Source of the DNA: Megalonaias nervosa
Lineage: Eukaryota; Mollusca; Bivalvia; Unionida; Unionidae
Direction: 5' to 3'
NCBI GenBank assembly: GCA_016617855.1
Contig: JAECUM010000819.1
Span: 58,501 to 122,500 of the forward strand
DNA length: 64,000 nt
A program made the position numbers and the translations under genes. Under the pieces are notes generated by a model. That model saw only the letters and a list, made by a program, of their open reading frames with translations, made no database searches and was not told the DNA's origin. Positions 1-12,610 of the stretch are shown here, piece by piece (position 1 is the first letter of the stretch; each line of letters starts with the position of its first letter).

Positions 1-40
1 AGGCGGACGCTCCAACCACTTAGGCCACCAAGAGAGGTCG
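1..40 (-). mobile_element. tRNA-derived SINE, head fragment
   Basis: The first 40 bases are the reverse complement of the tRNA-like head of the SINE found complete at 1606-1886 (same A-box region, reading GTGGCCTAAGTGGTT on the minus strand). The rest of the copy lies outside the window. Only the head can be seen. Confidence 0.6.
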
Positions 41-59
41 ATGCAAGAATGAGTTACGT

Positions 60-86
60 GTGTGTATTTATGTATGTGTGTAGCCA

Positions 87-121
<35 letters not shown>

Positions 122-160
122 ACGTGTGTGTGTGTGCGCGAGGTCGGTCGGTCGGGCGTG
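60..160. repeat. (TG)n-rich microsatellite
   Basis: Imperfect TG/CG alternation. The open frames across it are low-complexity artefacts. Confidence 0.8.
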
Positions 161-850
161 TGTGTAATTGTGCGAACGCACGATTACCTGATGCAGTCTG
201 GTCGGGTGAGTTTTGATAGTTGCCCATTTCGTCACAGTAGAAGAGTTTTCCGATCAATCCTGTCTGCATGTATTCATATTTGTCCCGAGCACACTCTACA
301 ATTTAAAGAAAAGAAAATTTTTAAAACAATGACACGTCTGCAGAATCTTTTTTTTAAAAAATCTTGTCTCAACATTGCTTAAAAAGGCTTGATTAGAAAC
401 ATCTCTAGAAATATTTTGTTTTTAATCACGTCTTTCAGTAAGGATGAGGATAACTTCACAGTTTACTTGTATCTGTCCGCCTTTCTTGATATCTTTATGC
501 GTGTCTGTCTGTCTTAGTTTTATCTATAGACATACCATTCTTCATATCTGACTTACTTTTGTTTGAATTGTGTTGATTCATCATCGTACCCCATACAGAA
601 AAAGTCAGAAATAACACCGTCTGGTTTGAAACCTCTTGATTATTAGTGCATTATAGATTATTATTTATAAGAATTAAAATATTAATTGGTCTTTTACATT
701 TATATGCATCTACTCCCCACCCCACACACATACACACATACAAAAAGAGGAAAAAGAATATGCTTACGGCAGGTCATCTGAGAAGCCATGTAAATGGCAA
801 CCTGGTAACTCTCGATCTTTGCACCTGTCTGTGTGACACAGTAGCAGCTA
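161..850. other. No gene seen
   Basis: AT-rich unique sequence with only short chance ORFs on both strands. I see no splice-bounded coding segment or RNA gene. Confidence 0.6.
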
Positions 851-891
<41 letters not shown>

Positions 892-929
892 TAATAATAA
901 TAATAATAATAATAATAGTAATAATAATC
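851..929. repeat. (AAT)n microsatellite
   Basis: About 26 units of AAT with single-base interruptions. A minus-strand poly-leucine ORF across it is an artefact. Confidence 0.9.
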
Positions 930-1564
930 CCCTCGAACAAGAATGTATCCATAGATAATAAAGAGAATAAAACCAATAACAATAAAACTTTAGATAGTTC
1001 ACGAACTCAGAAGTTCCTTTGTTAATGTTAATTTAAACTATGTTTCTTAATGATAGTTTGACAATTTGCCTCATCGGTTCTCGACGGTTCAGATGTCTGC
1101 GTGATGTGTAATATGAGTTGGATAAAACCTTTGACCGCGGATGGGCGATAATGCAATCTTGCAGATATCGAAACCGGTGATAGAACCAATGACCACAGTT
1201 ATGCAGAAAGTGGGCTTCAACCGCAACGCTATCCTGGCCCATGGAAACTATTCGACGGATAGTGTATGATGACAAAAAGTCTTGACTATAGTCATAAGTT
1301 ACGACGACCAATTTCAAGCTGACACAAGGTATGAACAATGCCGTGATATATGGCATTTTAAGTTACACTTAGTTCTTTATCATCACGGTCACGATATTTT
1401 GAAGATAAGACAGTAAACTTGTGACGATAGATAAGAATCCTCAAATTTTCAAGCAAAATAAGCTGTTTGAGATGGTCATTCCCTTTAACTTACACACTCA
1501 TTCCCTTTAACTTACACACTCAGGTATGGTGGTGTATTAACAAAAAGCACAGCAGGTCAGCAAC
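930..1564. other. No gene seen
   Basis: Unique AT-rich sequence. A 107-codon minus-strand ORF (1033-1356) shows no recognisable domain, signal peptide or splice context. A 25-bp direct duplication (cattccctttaacttacaca) lies near 1478-1525. Confidence 0.5.
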
Positions 1565-1603
1565 ACTACTACTACTACTATTACTACCAATACTACTATT
1601 ACT
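1565..1603. repeat. (ACT)n microsatellite
   Basis: Imperfect trinucleotide run immediately before the SINE. Confidence 0.75.
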
Positions 1604-1605
1604 AA

Positions 1606-1886
1606 CCGCTCCGATGGCCTAAGTGGTTAGAGCGTCCGCCTCGGATGCAGGAGCGCCCGGGTTCGAAACCCGGCAGAGTCATACCAAAGACATAAAAATG
1701 GTACAAGCAGCTGCATCGCTTGTCGCTCAGCATTAAGGGGTTAGTGTTAGGACTGGTCGGTCTGGTGTCAGGATAATGTGACTGGGTGGGACATAGTGCT
1801 ACATGTCTGCTGCATCATGCCCCATTGCTAGACATCACTATAAACTGCCACACTGCAGACATCGTAGCATATGACTGAAAATTCAA
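1606..1886 (+). mobile_element. tRNA-derived SINE, RUDI-like
   Basis: Full-length-looking SINE. A tRNA-like head carries an A box (GGCCTAAGTGGTTAGAG) and a B box (GGTTCGAAACC). It is followed by a conserved body containing CGCTCAGCATTAAGGGG and GTGTCAGGATAATGTGACTG, and it ends in a (CA)n tail. The body agrees with what I remember of the pan-molluscan RUDI SINE family, so the family name is recollection and the SINE structure is seen directly. A second copy lies inverted at 23,815-24,075 and a head fragment at 1-40. Confidence 0.75.
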
Positions 1887-1892
1887 ATCACA

Positions 1893-1899
1893 CACACAC

Positions 1900-1933
<34 letters not shown>

Positions 1934-1950
1934 CACCACCACCACCACAA
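1893..1950. repeat. (CA)n(CAC)n microsatellite
   Basis: CA repeat passing into CAC and then CAA-rich sequence. It forms the 3' tail of the SINE at 1606-1886. Confidence 0.85.
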
Positions 1951-2175
1951 CAACAATAACAAGGATAATACTGAGAATAATAATAACCAAAACAACAACA
2001 ACATAATTATATGTTCTGGCACTTGTCCGTACTACGCACATGACCCTCAGGCCGAAGCAATAGCTTACTGAGTAGGTCTTAGATGACAAGGACTACCACA
2101 GTGTCAAAAGTCAGTTGGGTATACATTTTTTGTGGGAATGTAATCTGTTTCTAAGTTATGAGTCAGGATCTAATT

Positions 2176-2176
<1 letters not shown>

Positions 2177-2219
<43 letters not shown>
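2177..2219. repeat. (GT)n microsatellite
   Basis: About 21 uninterrupted GT units. Confidence 0.9.
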
Positions 2220-2494
2220 AGCATTAATACATTTTAGGGCCAATATCAAATATCACTTGGATGTACACGTTTATCTTTTCATGCTCAGTAATTGTTTAGT
2301 TGGTTTTATGGTGGAGATTTCAATATTTGTTAAGTTATGACCCATGCGTTAAATCTCCCGATGTAGGAATGACTCGCAGAACGTGTATTGCACTTGTTTC
2401 CAAAATATGGCCCAGGGAGCTAAGTCCCTGGGAAACGACACTGGAGTCGATATCAGTTGTGTTTGTAAATATATTTCTCATCCCTATTTGAAAA

Positions 2495-3115
2495 TTAAGT
2501 AAATGAACTCAACACCTGATCTCTACCCACAATAGCATAATCTACATTTAAATAACCCTAAGCCAGGGGTGCACAACCTTTTTCGACCAAGGGCCAGATT
2601 GCATTTTCTAAGACCTCTCGAGGGCCGCAAATACCAATTTCAATACATTATTGTTTACGGGCCAGATTTCTGTGTTGTTTTAATTTGCCCCGAGGGCCGG
2701 ACAGAACACGTTCGCGGGCCAGGGTTTGTGTACCCTTGCCCAAAGCCATATTCTCATCCACAAGGACGCGAGGTACATTAAAATAACCCTAAGCCATGTT
2801 CCCATCCTCAAGGACGTAAGCTACATTAAAATAACCCTAAGCTATGTTCCCATTCACAAGAACGTAATCTACATTTAAATAACCCTAAGCTATGTTCCCA
2901 TCCACAAAAACGTAATCTACATTTAAATAACCCTAAGCCACGTTCCCATCCACAATGACGTAATCTACATTTAAATAACCCTAAGCCATGTTCCCATCCA
3001 CAAGGACGTGAGCTACATTCAAATAATCCCACACCACAATCCCGCTCACAAGACGTGAGCTACATTAAAATAACCACAAACCATATCCCCGCCCACAAGA
3101 GCGTGTCTACATTAA
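2495..3115. repeat. 48-bp tandem repeat (satellite)
   Basis: Eight or so diverged 48-bp units share the core TAACCCTAAGCCATGTTCCC. The period was measured from the repeated CAAGGACG/CAAGAACG word at 2761, 2809 and 2857. The array is interrupted by a MITE at 2564-2738, so the first monomer lies on both sides of the insertion. The minus-strand 68-residue ORF across it (GLFKCRLR repeats) is the repeat read in frame, since 48 is a multiple of three. Confidence 0.85.
2564..2738. mobile_element. hAT-type non-autonomous MITE
   Basis: A 175-bp insertion with imperfect terminal inverted repeats. It begins CAGGGGTGCACAACC, and its end read on the other strand is CAAGGGTACACAAAC. It is flanked by an 8-bp direct repeat with one mismatch (CCCTAAGC before, CCCAAAGC after). 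The 8-bp duplication and CAGGG-type ends are the known hAT hallmark. There is no transposase. It sits inside one monomer of the 48-bp satellite. Confidence 0.75.
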
Positions 3116-3239
3116 GAAAGAGTTCTGCTCAATACACAATCATAGGACTACTAAGTACACGATTTTCATGTTAATGGTTTGACGTTATAGGAAGAGATTA
3201 ATGATATTATACATTTACATACGAACTGACGAACGGACT

Positions 3240-4000
3240 GTATCACAGCATACCCGCGCTTTTAAAGAAGCACGGTAATAATAATAATAATAATAATAAT
3301 CGCCATGTAAGTATGTGTTTGTGTATGTGAGGGGGAGAGGGAGAGTGGAAACGTACACATATCCCGCTCATTGTACTGAGTGTGAGGGTAGGTAGCGTAT
3401 GAAAGAGATACGTACAGAGATCCTTAACACTGTGCTGTGTTTGATAATGGATACATTCACAGATCCTTAACTCTGTACTGTGTTTGAGAAGAGACAGAGA
3501 GGGAGAGATGTAATGTACATAGATCCTCACATTGAGCTGGATCCCGTGAGATAGAGTGATTATGTACACGGATTCAACATATTGTACTGTGTGTGATAAG
3601 AGATAGTGGGTTGAAGGAGAGATAGAGATGGAGAGAGATTACCTACCCTGGTTTCTCACATTGTGTTGGGTATGATAGTAGATAAAGAGAGATGGGAAGA
3701 TTACGTATGGAGGGTCCTCACATTGTGTTTGGTGTGGGTTGAGAAAGAGAGATTACGTACACAGATTCCTCTGGTATGGATGGGGTTAGAGATGCGAGGT
3801 GTTGGGTGAGAAACAGAGATTACGTACACATATTCATCTGGTATGGATGGGGTTAGAGATGCGAGGTGTGGGGTGAGATAGAGAGGGAGAGAGATTATAT
3901 ACAACAACATCCGTAGAATGTACTGGGTGTGATGAGAGATGGAGAGAACAGAGAATACGTACACAGATCCATGACACTGCACTGGGGCATAATAACCGTC
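3240..4000. repeat. Degenerate GA-rich minisatellite
   Basis: Repeated blocks of AGAGAGATTACGTACACAGAT followed by TACTGTGTGTGATAAGAG-like sequence, strongly diverged and irregular in length. It contains an (ATA)n run near 3275-3300. Two minus-strand ORFs of ~108 residues are repeat translations. Confidence 0.65.
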
Positions 4001-4402
4001 AGAAGTACACGTTGGCTTAAATACTCCCAACAGGTGGATGCCATTTTGCTGGCTAGTCTCAATTTCGTGTAGTCTCGCAGCACAAGAGTCTGGAATATAT
4101 TAAAACAATGAATTAACCCTTCCATGAGTACACACATTAATTTGTTATCCGTTTAAAAAATTAAGTCCACCTGAAAGGCACACGCCATTCTCAGCAATAT
4201 TATGTCGTTATTTTCATTTCCTTTAATATAATGGCAATGCAAAAGTACACTTCACATGCTGGTAGATTTTCAACTTTCGTCGTTACCTACCCATATGTAT
4301 ATACTATGCACCAGGCTTATGGAGTTATTCCTGTTTATGCATCTGTGCCTTGACGCATATTGTTTTTCCCGTTATTTGCTTTTGCCTTTTTTCAGCTCGG
4401 AT
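4001..4402. other. No gene seen
   Basis: Unique sequence between two repeat arrays with nothing recognisable on either strand. Confidence 0.5.
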
Positions 4403-4540
4403 CGTCTTTCTTAATAGAGATCTCGAATATGGCACCATATACTTCCATTGTGTGCTACTGTACTTCACGTCTTCCTTATTAGAGATTTCGAATATGGCAC
4501 CCTATACTTCCATTGTGTGCTACTGTACTTCACGTCTTCC
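4403..4540. repeat. 65-bp tandem duplication
   Basis: Two near-identical 65-bp units (CGAATATGGCACC...CTTCCATTGTGTGCTACTGT), with start words at 4403, 4468 and 4533. It abuts the 72-bp array. Confidence 0.85.
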
Positions 4541-5240
4541 AATTTATCACAGTCTAAGTCATCAAACGAAATACTTGTTCCTTCACAGACATCAACCATT
4601 AACTCTAACCACATATACAATTTATCACAGTCATCAAATGAAGTACTTGTTTCTTGATAGACATCAACCATTAACTCTAACCACATATACAATTTATCAC
4701 AGTCATCAAATGAAGTACTTGTTTCTTGATAGACATCAACCATTAACTCCGACCACATATACAATTTATCACAGTCTAAGTCATCAAACGAAGTACTTGT
4801 TTCTTGACAGATATCAACCATTAACTCTAACCACATATACAATTTATCACAGTCATCAAACGAAGTACTTGTTTCTTGACAGACATCAACCATTGACTCT
4901 AACCACATATACAATTTATGATAGACATCAAACGAAGTACTTGTTTCTTGACAGACATCAACCATTGACTCTAACCACATATACAATTTATGATAGACAT
5001 CAAACGAAGTACTTGTTTCTTGACAGACATCAACCATTGACTCTAACCACATATACAATTTATGATAGACATCAAACGAAGTACTTGTTTCTTGACAGAC
5101 ATCAACCATTGACTCTAACCACATATACAATTTATGATAGACATCAAACGAAGTACTTGTTTCTTGACAGACATCAACCATTGACTCTAACCACATATAC
5201 AATTTATGATAGACATCAAACGAAGTACTTGTCGTTTGAT
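4541..5240. repeat. 72-bp tandem repeat array
   Basis: About nine units of 72 bp carrying ATCAAACGAAGTACTTG and CTAACCACATATACAATTTA. The last five copies are almost identical, and some early copies have a short insertion (AAGTC). Because 72 is divisible by three, both strands stay open: 305 codons plus (4350-5267) and 245 codons minus (4465-5202, a 24-residue unit with YMWLESMVDVCQETSTSFD). No signal peptide, splice context or known domain supports either frame as a gene. Confidence 0.9.
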
Positions 5241-5346
5241 AGGCTTGAGGATAATGTAGTAATTTAAAATGAAAAGATCATTGCTTACAGAAGGATTGTG
5301 TTCAATTGAGGTGTTTAACTCCTCGTGGTATCTGATTGTTACATGT

Positions 5347-5530
5347 CATGTATTTATTGTACGGTGACATTTACCATATAGAATGCTATATATCATGTAT
5401 TTATTATACGGTGACATTTACCATATAAAATGCTATATATCATATATTTATTGTACGGTGACATTTACCATTTACAATGCTATATATCATGTATTTATTG
5501 TACGGTGACATATTTACCATTTACACTGCT
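5347..5530. repeat. 47-bp tandem repeat, four copies
   Basis: Units of 47 bp sharing CATGTATTTATTGTACGGTG and ACATTTACCAT. Period measured between 5347 and 5394. Confidence 0.85.
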
Positions 5531-6522
5531 TAAATGCTACTCGTTGATCTATTGACTGAGGCGAGGTGTGAACAGTATCCATGACAAGTGCAGAGAATAT
5601 GCATATGCACTTTACTTGGTTATTAGAGAGTTTTTAATGTAGTGGTTTCTAAATTGTTACATTACCTTCTAGGTGAGTAGATATATCGATGTCAGTTGAA
5701 ACGGATGGAGCAAAAGCATCATCCAGGTCAAATATAGTCTTTTGTCGCCAAACCATGTTCTTTCAATCTTTCTTTTTCGCATTCCCTTATTTGCTATGTT
5801 CTCAATGAACTTTGCAGTTTGCTATTCATTTGAAAATCTTGCCATGAAGACGGTGATGATCATGTCTAGGCATTCGTTCAAATAGAAATTGAAAATACTA
5901 TAAATTTGTCTAAAAATTTCGCATAATAAAGTACCCGAAGTTGTGGCGATATCAGACTAATTGGCGAATGAAGGCTTCAAGCCAAGTTATCGTCTTGTAC
6001 CATGGAAGACATAAAATGAATTGCAATAGCATTTTGGATAAAAACAACTTTAAAATGCAAATCAACGCGCTATTATGTGAAACCAAATGGTAAGAAAGTT
6101 TAAAGTTAAAGAAACAGTCGATATCAGAACGATGTCAACATTCATAGCCCATCACTATAACAGGCCTGACTGGGAGGGAGGGGTGTCGGTTACAATAGGC
6201 TGTATAAGACAGGCGATAAATGGAAGGTTCCTGTTTTGAGGATATGAACCTAATTGTCGGCTTGAACATACTGTAGTCCAAAGAAAACTAATATAGGACC
6301 CCGGTGAAACAGACACTCAAACAATAGATAACAATAGTCTGTTTGATGATAAAGTAAATGCTACTGAACTGATAATTGATGAATGCCACAGAAGAAATGA
6401 AATAATAGAAGTAACATTTGAGAGTGAAAGATCCCCCACTACACAAGAAGAACGGGAATTGAACAGTTATGTAAAGACTGTGTAACTGAGTAGAATCTAT
6501 CAAATCTGATGCTAAAATTAAA
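5531..6522. other. No gene seen
   Basis: Unique AT-rich sequence. Open frames are under 100 codons and featureless. Confidence 0.55.
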
Positions 6523-7030
6523 GTGTACACAAAAGTCCATAGGGTTACTATTATTATATGTGCTACCATTAGTATCAATACAATTTTAAAAAGTACACCA
6601 AAGTCCTCATGTTACCATGAATATCAATATTAATTTAAAAACGTACACCAAAGTCCTTATACCATGAGCATCAATATAAATTTAAAAACGTACACCAAAG
6701 TCCTCATGCTACCATGAGTATCAATACAAATTTATAAACGTACACCAAAGTCCTCATGCTACTAGGAGTATCAGTACAAATTTATAAACGTACACCAAAG
6801 TCCTTATACTACCATGAGTATCAATATAAATTTAAAACCGTACACCAAAGTCCTCATGTTAATATGAGTATCAATATTAATTTAAAACGTACACCAAAGT
6901 CTTTATGCAACCATTAGTATCAATATAAATTTAAAAACAAACACCAAAGTCCTTATGCAACCATTAGTATCAATATAAATTTAGAAACGTACACCAAAGA
7001 CCTTATGTTACCATTAGGATCAAAATAAAT
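6523..7030. repeat. 50-bp tandem repeat, about ten copies
   Basis: Units of about 50 bp sharing GTACACCAAAGTCCT and ATGAGTATCAATATAAATTT. Period measured from 6593 to 6643. Units diverge by about 10-20 percent. Confidence 0.85.
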
Positions 7031-8979
7031 TGATTTTTGAAGTTTCTAAGAAGTTTCCGGCTTTGACGTTATGACAACACAACTGTCATCATTAGCAGAA
7101 TCGGATATATATTATTGAATTTATTTTTACCTTATTGTATTTTTATTTGCCTTATCCTTTCTCTCATAAAAGTAAATTTTTCATACCTTTGTAACAGTTT
7201 GTGATACTGTTGAAACCGGCTGTGTAAATCACAAATTTCTATTTTGTACACGCACGCCTAATATGCAGATTCAACAAATCCCTAAATTTCATTGAACCAA
7301 ACAATTCCTTTATGTATTAAACCTTTTTCTTGCAGAAAGACATCAGTACAGCCAGTTGGTTCATCTTTGTCTGCCACCTAATTAATTTTATAAGATGCCA
7401 TGATACAAGGGCATACTAAGATGAATATACCTCAACATCCCAAAATGTAGTCTGCATTTAAAGCTAGGGATAATTTTCGGTTGCTAAGCAGTTCATACTG
7501 CATGGGACACGTGGAAAACCTATGACGATGTCACGCCAGCATGGTCACTGCTTGTCCCAGATGAACAAAAATGACAAATGTGCTGGATAACTCTTTCAGA
7601 AGCTACGAAAGCATGTTACAACTAACGTTCTATAACTGCAAGAAGGGTTCCTGGGGACAGTGTAAGTGCAGTAAGGCAGGTCTCCATTCCATTTCCCATT
7701 ATCAATGTAGTAGAGAATGTCCTTGAACCTAACTTGTATGTTATATAAACACTGTGCTTTTAATAGCAGGTTCTACAGTTGTAATTGGTGGATATACTGC
7801 TTTATTTGGTATGAATAATTTTTCCTTGCACATTTAACATGTTTAAACCTAACAATACGAAATAGATCAATTATATTCTCTGATATGACCTTTGTACAAT
7901 TATTATATTATTATAAACGCAAATATAATTGGGATAATACAATCTAATCAAGTTTGCAACCCCACAAGTGGACGCAGTCTACCAGAATAAGGGCAACATT
8001 TAAATGGATAGAGGCCATTTTGGAAATTGACTGTCATTTACGCCTAGGAAAAATCTGCGATGGCTCTGTCGCTAAGTATCTTTTTAGGACATACCCTAAT
8101 AGATGCCAGATCTGATGTTTGTATCAATAAACCATCAGTTCATTGACTTATCAACTGCAGCATGTCTTATCATTATGATGAATAATTTGAAAATGTAGCT
8201 ATCAAAAATGTCTAGTGTTTTGTATGCACAGATTTAGTCTTAATGCAGTAAATTTGCATCTCCCTAAATGCATTTGTTAATTTGCTTTGACTGAGGTTAA
8301 TAACTTATTTTGATGAACGGCGCCATGATGTCCATTATTTGGTCACCAAAAATTTAACTGCGATTTTCGTACGTAAATCCATTCTGCCTCTATTTATTGT
8401 TTTTCCACATTGACATGCAATTCGTTGTTGATTTATATATTTTATCTGTATTATGTACACCATTGTAATATCAGGCTAATATTTGTCTTTTATACAATCT
8501 ATACATTTCTTGTGTTTTGCATTTCAATTTTCCTTTTCCTGTTTCAGTATTTTTCATTTACAACTGGTGCATGCTGTCTGTGAAGAGTTGCTTCACGACA
8601 ATACCTCACTTCCTGCGGCGATTGTCTCAAGTGTTAAGTGACCATATATTGGTGGAGGAAGATTTTAAGTACTGTGAAAGTGCTGAGAAAATGTTTACAT
8701 ATACCCACTCAATCTGATTTTACTTCATTCATGTCGTAGAAAAATATACTCCCATATCAACTAATAATGTTTAATGTTTTATTTTCTTTGTCATTGAAGT
8801 TTCGTTTTTTAATTAAAATTGTAAACAATAAAAATTCTGTCACGGGCAAATGCTTATTTGATTGTGCATTTGGTATATATTAGTATGCCCTCCTTGAAAG
8901 AAATTAGAGAACAAAGCTTAAATGTCTTCGTGAATGCATCAACATTAGTCACTATATTTTATTTTGGAATTGTTTCATA
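7031..8979. other. No gene seen
   Basis: Unique AT-rich sequence without long ORFs, tandem arrays or recognisable transposon ends. Confidence 0.55.
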
Positions 8980-9030
8980 AAGATAGCACTCTTTGACATT
9001 ATATTTATATTCCAAAGAGTGTGCTATCTT
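8980..9030. repeat. Short perfect-stem hairpin
   Basis: Arms AAGATAGCACTCTTT and its near-exact reverse complement AAAGAGTGTGCTATCTT are separated by an AT-rich loop of about 18 bases. It could be a tiny foldback MITE or a structured transcript. No flanking duplication was recognised. Confidence 0.5.
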
Positions 9031-11303
9031 ACTCTCTATCCATAAATAGCCTTTAAAGATGTAGTTGGAATCAACTTCATATTTTGAGTGTTTTCTGTTG
9101 TCATTTCTTCTGTAATATGATTTGATCTTCGGCTTGTATCATTTGCTTGTTTGCTGATGATGTTTCTGGAGCTACTTTTCTGGTATGTCGCATATATATG
9201 TTTACTTCCTTCATGTTTATTTCAGCGTTATTTTCAACATCTGTTACATTCTAGAAACAAAGTTTATCAACACCTCGAAGTTTTCTTGATCTTGTCAGGG
9301 CAATTTTATGTACTTTTCTTCGGTCCTTTCCAGTGGAGAGGCCAGATTTTGGTACATCGTCGCTGAAGCCGAGGTCTTCTGTAAGCTGATCTTCTCAAAA
9401 GGAGAGGCATACTTTTCGTAAGTCATCGACTCAATTGTATACTATTTTCAGTACAATCGCACTGTTTATCAATGCATCATATGCTTTCCATTTCAGAAAC
9501 GTTTTTGACATTCATCCGTTGAATTGTTTAACCTTGAAAATTTTGCGTATCTATGTGTAATTATGTCAGCTTGTATCTTGTTGTTTTAAAATTCCTGTCC
9601 ACTCAAATCTTCCAGCATATAAAGCAGTGTATCGTCTAATGTTAGTTCAGTGTATTTAAATATTTCTGCAGCAAAAGTATATCCTTTGGAAAAGAATTGT
9701 ATTCAAAATTATGTATTTGCTATTAATCTATTTAAATTTAGGATTTAGAACTTATCTGTTGGTGGATTAACCAATGAAGCTGATTCGTACTTTATCGTTT
9801 AGCTTCCTTGCTGCTTGCGTTAACTCGATTCATGTATATTGATCTGCGATTATTATTATTGTATCCCTCAATTTGCATTGGTAAAATGTCAACGCATTCT
9901 CTGGTTTCAGCGAAATGATCTCACTTTCTTGTATTTAGATTCTGCTAGGCTTTTCTATTTTCAAATGATATTTTGTCCGAGCATTTTCAAAAGTCTTCGA
10001 ATTTTTCCTTTTCCAATAAATCCTTAAATTTCTTATTGCAAAATTCTTTTCCCCACTCAAAATATATCCTTTCAGATTATCAGTCTTTGAAGATTTATTT
10101 AAAAGCGATGAGCATCATTATTTTGTGCTGTCCCGTTTTCCACCCAAGATTATTTATAAAAACAAATATCACTATCAAAATTTACCCTTATCCATTATGA
10201 TATTGTTATATGCTTGCATGTCAATAATTATCCATGTGGCTACCACCACCTCCTTTAACCGCTGGTTTGCCTATATATTGTTTAGATATAACATTTAGTT
10301 AACCATTCCTTTAAATTCCGTAGATTTTTCAACAGTTGGTATATATTTTGGTAAACAACTGGACATTCAAAATCGCAGTAACGATGTCTTAAATAAAGGT
10401 CTTTGTCTTGTTCTGCAACCTTCCTGACGCTGGTCATAAAAGTCATCCCCATATTTACTTATATCAGATAAGTAACTTACTCATTCCCCATACCACAGTG
10501 TTGCAAATATGTGTTTACTCCTACTCCATACCGTATTGTTGTAACAATTTTGCGACTAAGGTTGTTAATTAGAATCATTTCCAAAGGATTGTCATTTATC
10601 ATTTATTCAATATTTGATAAATAAAATGAACATGTGTATTCTCTTAAACGTTATTGTGTAACACAACTAGCTTTGATTACACTTTTATCTCATCCAAATA
10701 TGTAAATAAATGCACATTATAACTTTATAACGATATGGTTGCTTTCATGGTAAGTAATGAAATATTTCTCTCACCCGCAAAAACTGTTGAATTCATTCAA
10801 ACTTTATCTGTATTGTGAAAAATGAATAAATAAATTAGTGTTGTTCCTTTTACGAATTGTAACGTTCTCTAATTCAAATTTCAATTGTAACGTTCTCGTA
10901 TCCTGATGTATGAATATGATACATTAATACTATTCCAAACATCTGGAGACTTATGGAACTATTGCAATCCCTAGAATACGCTTTCCCTTGCTTATATTTA
11001 TGATATGTTTACGACTAAATTGATGAAAAATGATCGATACTTACTTAGGGATTTCTTGGCTGTAAGAAAGAAACTTTTCAGTTAAACATTCCTTTTCACT
11101 GCATAAATGTGTGCATGCGAATATAATATCAAAGTTTCAGTTAAGTTTGTGTTATCGTTTCAAGATGTGATGATTGACAAACAATGAATGAAAAGAACAG
11201 GAAACTAATAATGCAAATTCTCGATAATATTAGATTATATCAACTGCAAATGCAGTTATTTAAAAATTTCAAACATCGTCATACTTAAATTTAAATATGC
11301 TTT

Positions 11304-11304
<1 letters not shown>
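9031..11304. other. No gene seen
   Basis: AT-rich, only short ORFs, no recognisable exon or RNA gene on either strand. Confidence 0.5.

Positions 11305-11371
<67 letters not shown>
11305..11371. repeat. (TA)n microsatellite
   Basis: About 33 TA units. Confidence 0.9.
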
Positions 11372-11375
<4 letters not shown>

Positions 11376-12566
11376 GTCTATCTACTAAAACGGAGTGCAT
11401 TATGGATTAAATCGACAATTAGTAGAATACAGAAGAACAGAAAAAGAAATTCGAAGATTTACAAAAAAGTACTATCGTACGCAATATCATTGTCCATTGT
11501 CACGTCAATGGGATATGAAAACGTAAATCATCCTTTCCCATTCAGACGTCTACAGATAATATTGATGAAGAATGAGCTCCATTAGCAGGCCTTGATCATA
11601 AAGTGAACAAAATGTTGCAAGACTAGTAGTAGGGGCGTGGGTTACCGTACGGACAAAAATGTCCATCCATGGAGAAGTGGAATTAACAGAACGGCCGTCA
11701 TCTTGAAAATATAGACAGATGTTGACAACGGGAACCTACGCTGATAATGGAAATTTAATCCAGACTCACGTGAAAGAGCTGAAAGGCATTTTACGGTGAG
11801 TGAAACGTACAAACCAACATATTCTTATATAATCCAACTTTGGAGTGAAAGGCCGTTTGTATTGTCAAATGTATTGAAAAATATGCAATGTCAGTTTGGT
11901 TCACTTTGTAACAAATACAGTTTTGTTTTGTAGCCCTAGACTGTAGACAATCACTCTACTGCTAAATATTGGTTTGAGCTGTTGGCGAAAGACGATGAAG
12001 CAATGTTACACTAACAAACAAGGTCCGACTTTGTGCTAAGATAAGGCTTTCGCGCGCTTTGAAGTTGTTACATTTTCTATTTATTCTAAACAGCAAATAA
12101 CATATATTTTTCATCTATTTGACTGATTTATTGACAGAAGAAATGACACAAAATACGAGACATTTTTACACTGATAAACAAGGTCAGACTTTGCAGACCT
12201 TAGAAACAGATTCGTAACAGGATTTTTAAAAAAAAAAATCATATGTGGACAAATCTATTTCTTTAATGAAGTCTCAACGTGCACAACGTCTTTGCAGCAT
12301 TACACAAAATAAAGCAAATGGACATGTAACTATTTTTTCTAGATACATACAGTATCACAGCTATGTAAATCTATTTCTGTTTTATCTGCGTACATATTCC
12401 TATATATATATATATATGTGCTAGATTTATTTTTGATTTTTCACTTTTTCCACCTCACTGTGTTAAATTTAATTATAATATGGAGTTCTGCACCATTGCA
12501 ATATTGTTCTGCAGCTGTAGTATTATGGGTCTATGGCCAGCATTACCAGTCAACTATTCTCACCGT

Positions 12567-12568
<2 letters not shown>
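11372..12568. other. No gene seen; possible 3' part of IGFBP-like gene
   Basis: No coding segment recognised. If the donor at 12,610 (minus strand) is used, a terminal exon of the IGFBP-like gene should lie here or beyond, but none is visible. The partial words CACTAACAAACAAGGTCCGAC and CACTGATAAACAAGGTCAGAC (near 12,010 and 12,170) form a short diverged direct repeat. Confidence 0.45.

Positions 12569-12599
<31 letters not shown>
12569..12599. repeat. (GA)n microsatellite next to exon
   Basis: About 15 GA units lie roughly 12 bases past the end of the minus-strand exon at 12,611-12,718, so on the coding strand it is a CT tract just inside the intron or 3' extension. Confidence 0.9.
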
Positions 12600-12603
<4 letters not shown>

Positions 12604-12610
12604 ATTACAC

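Noticed and set aside
4350..5267. 305-codon plus-strand ORF
   Set aside because: It is the 72-bp tandem repeat read in frame. There is no domain, signal peptide or splice context, and the opposite strand is equally open.
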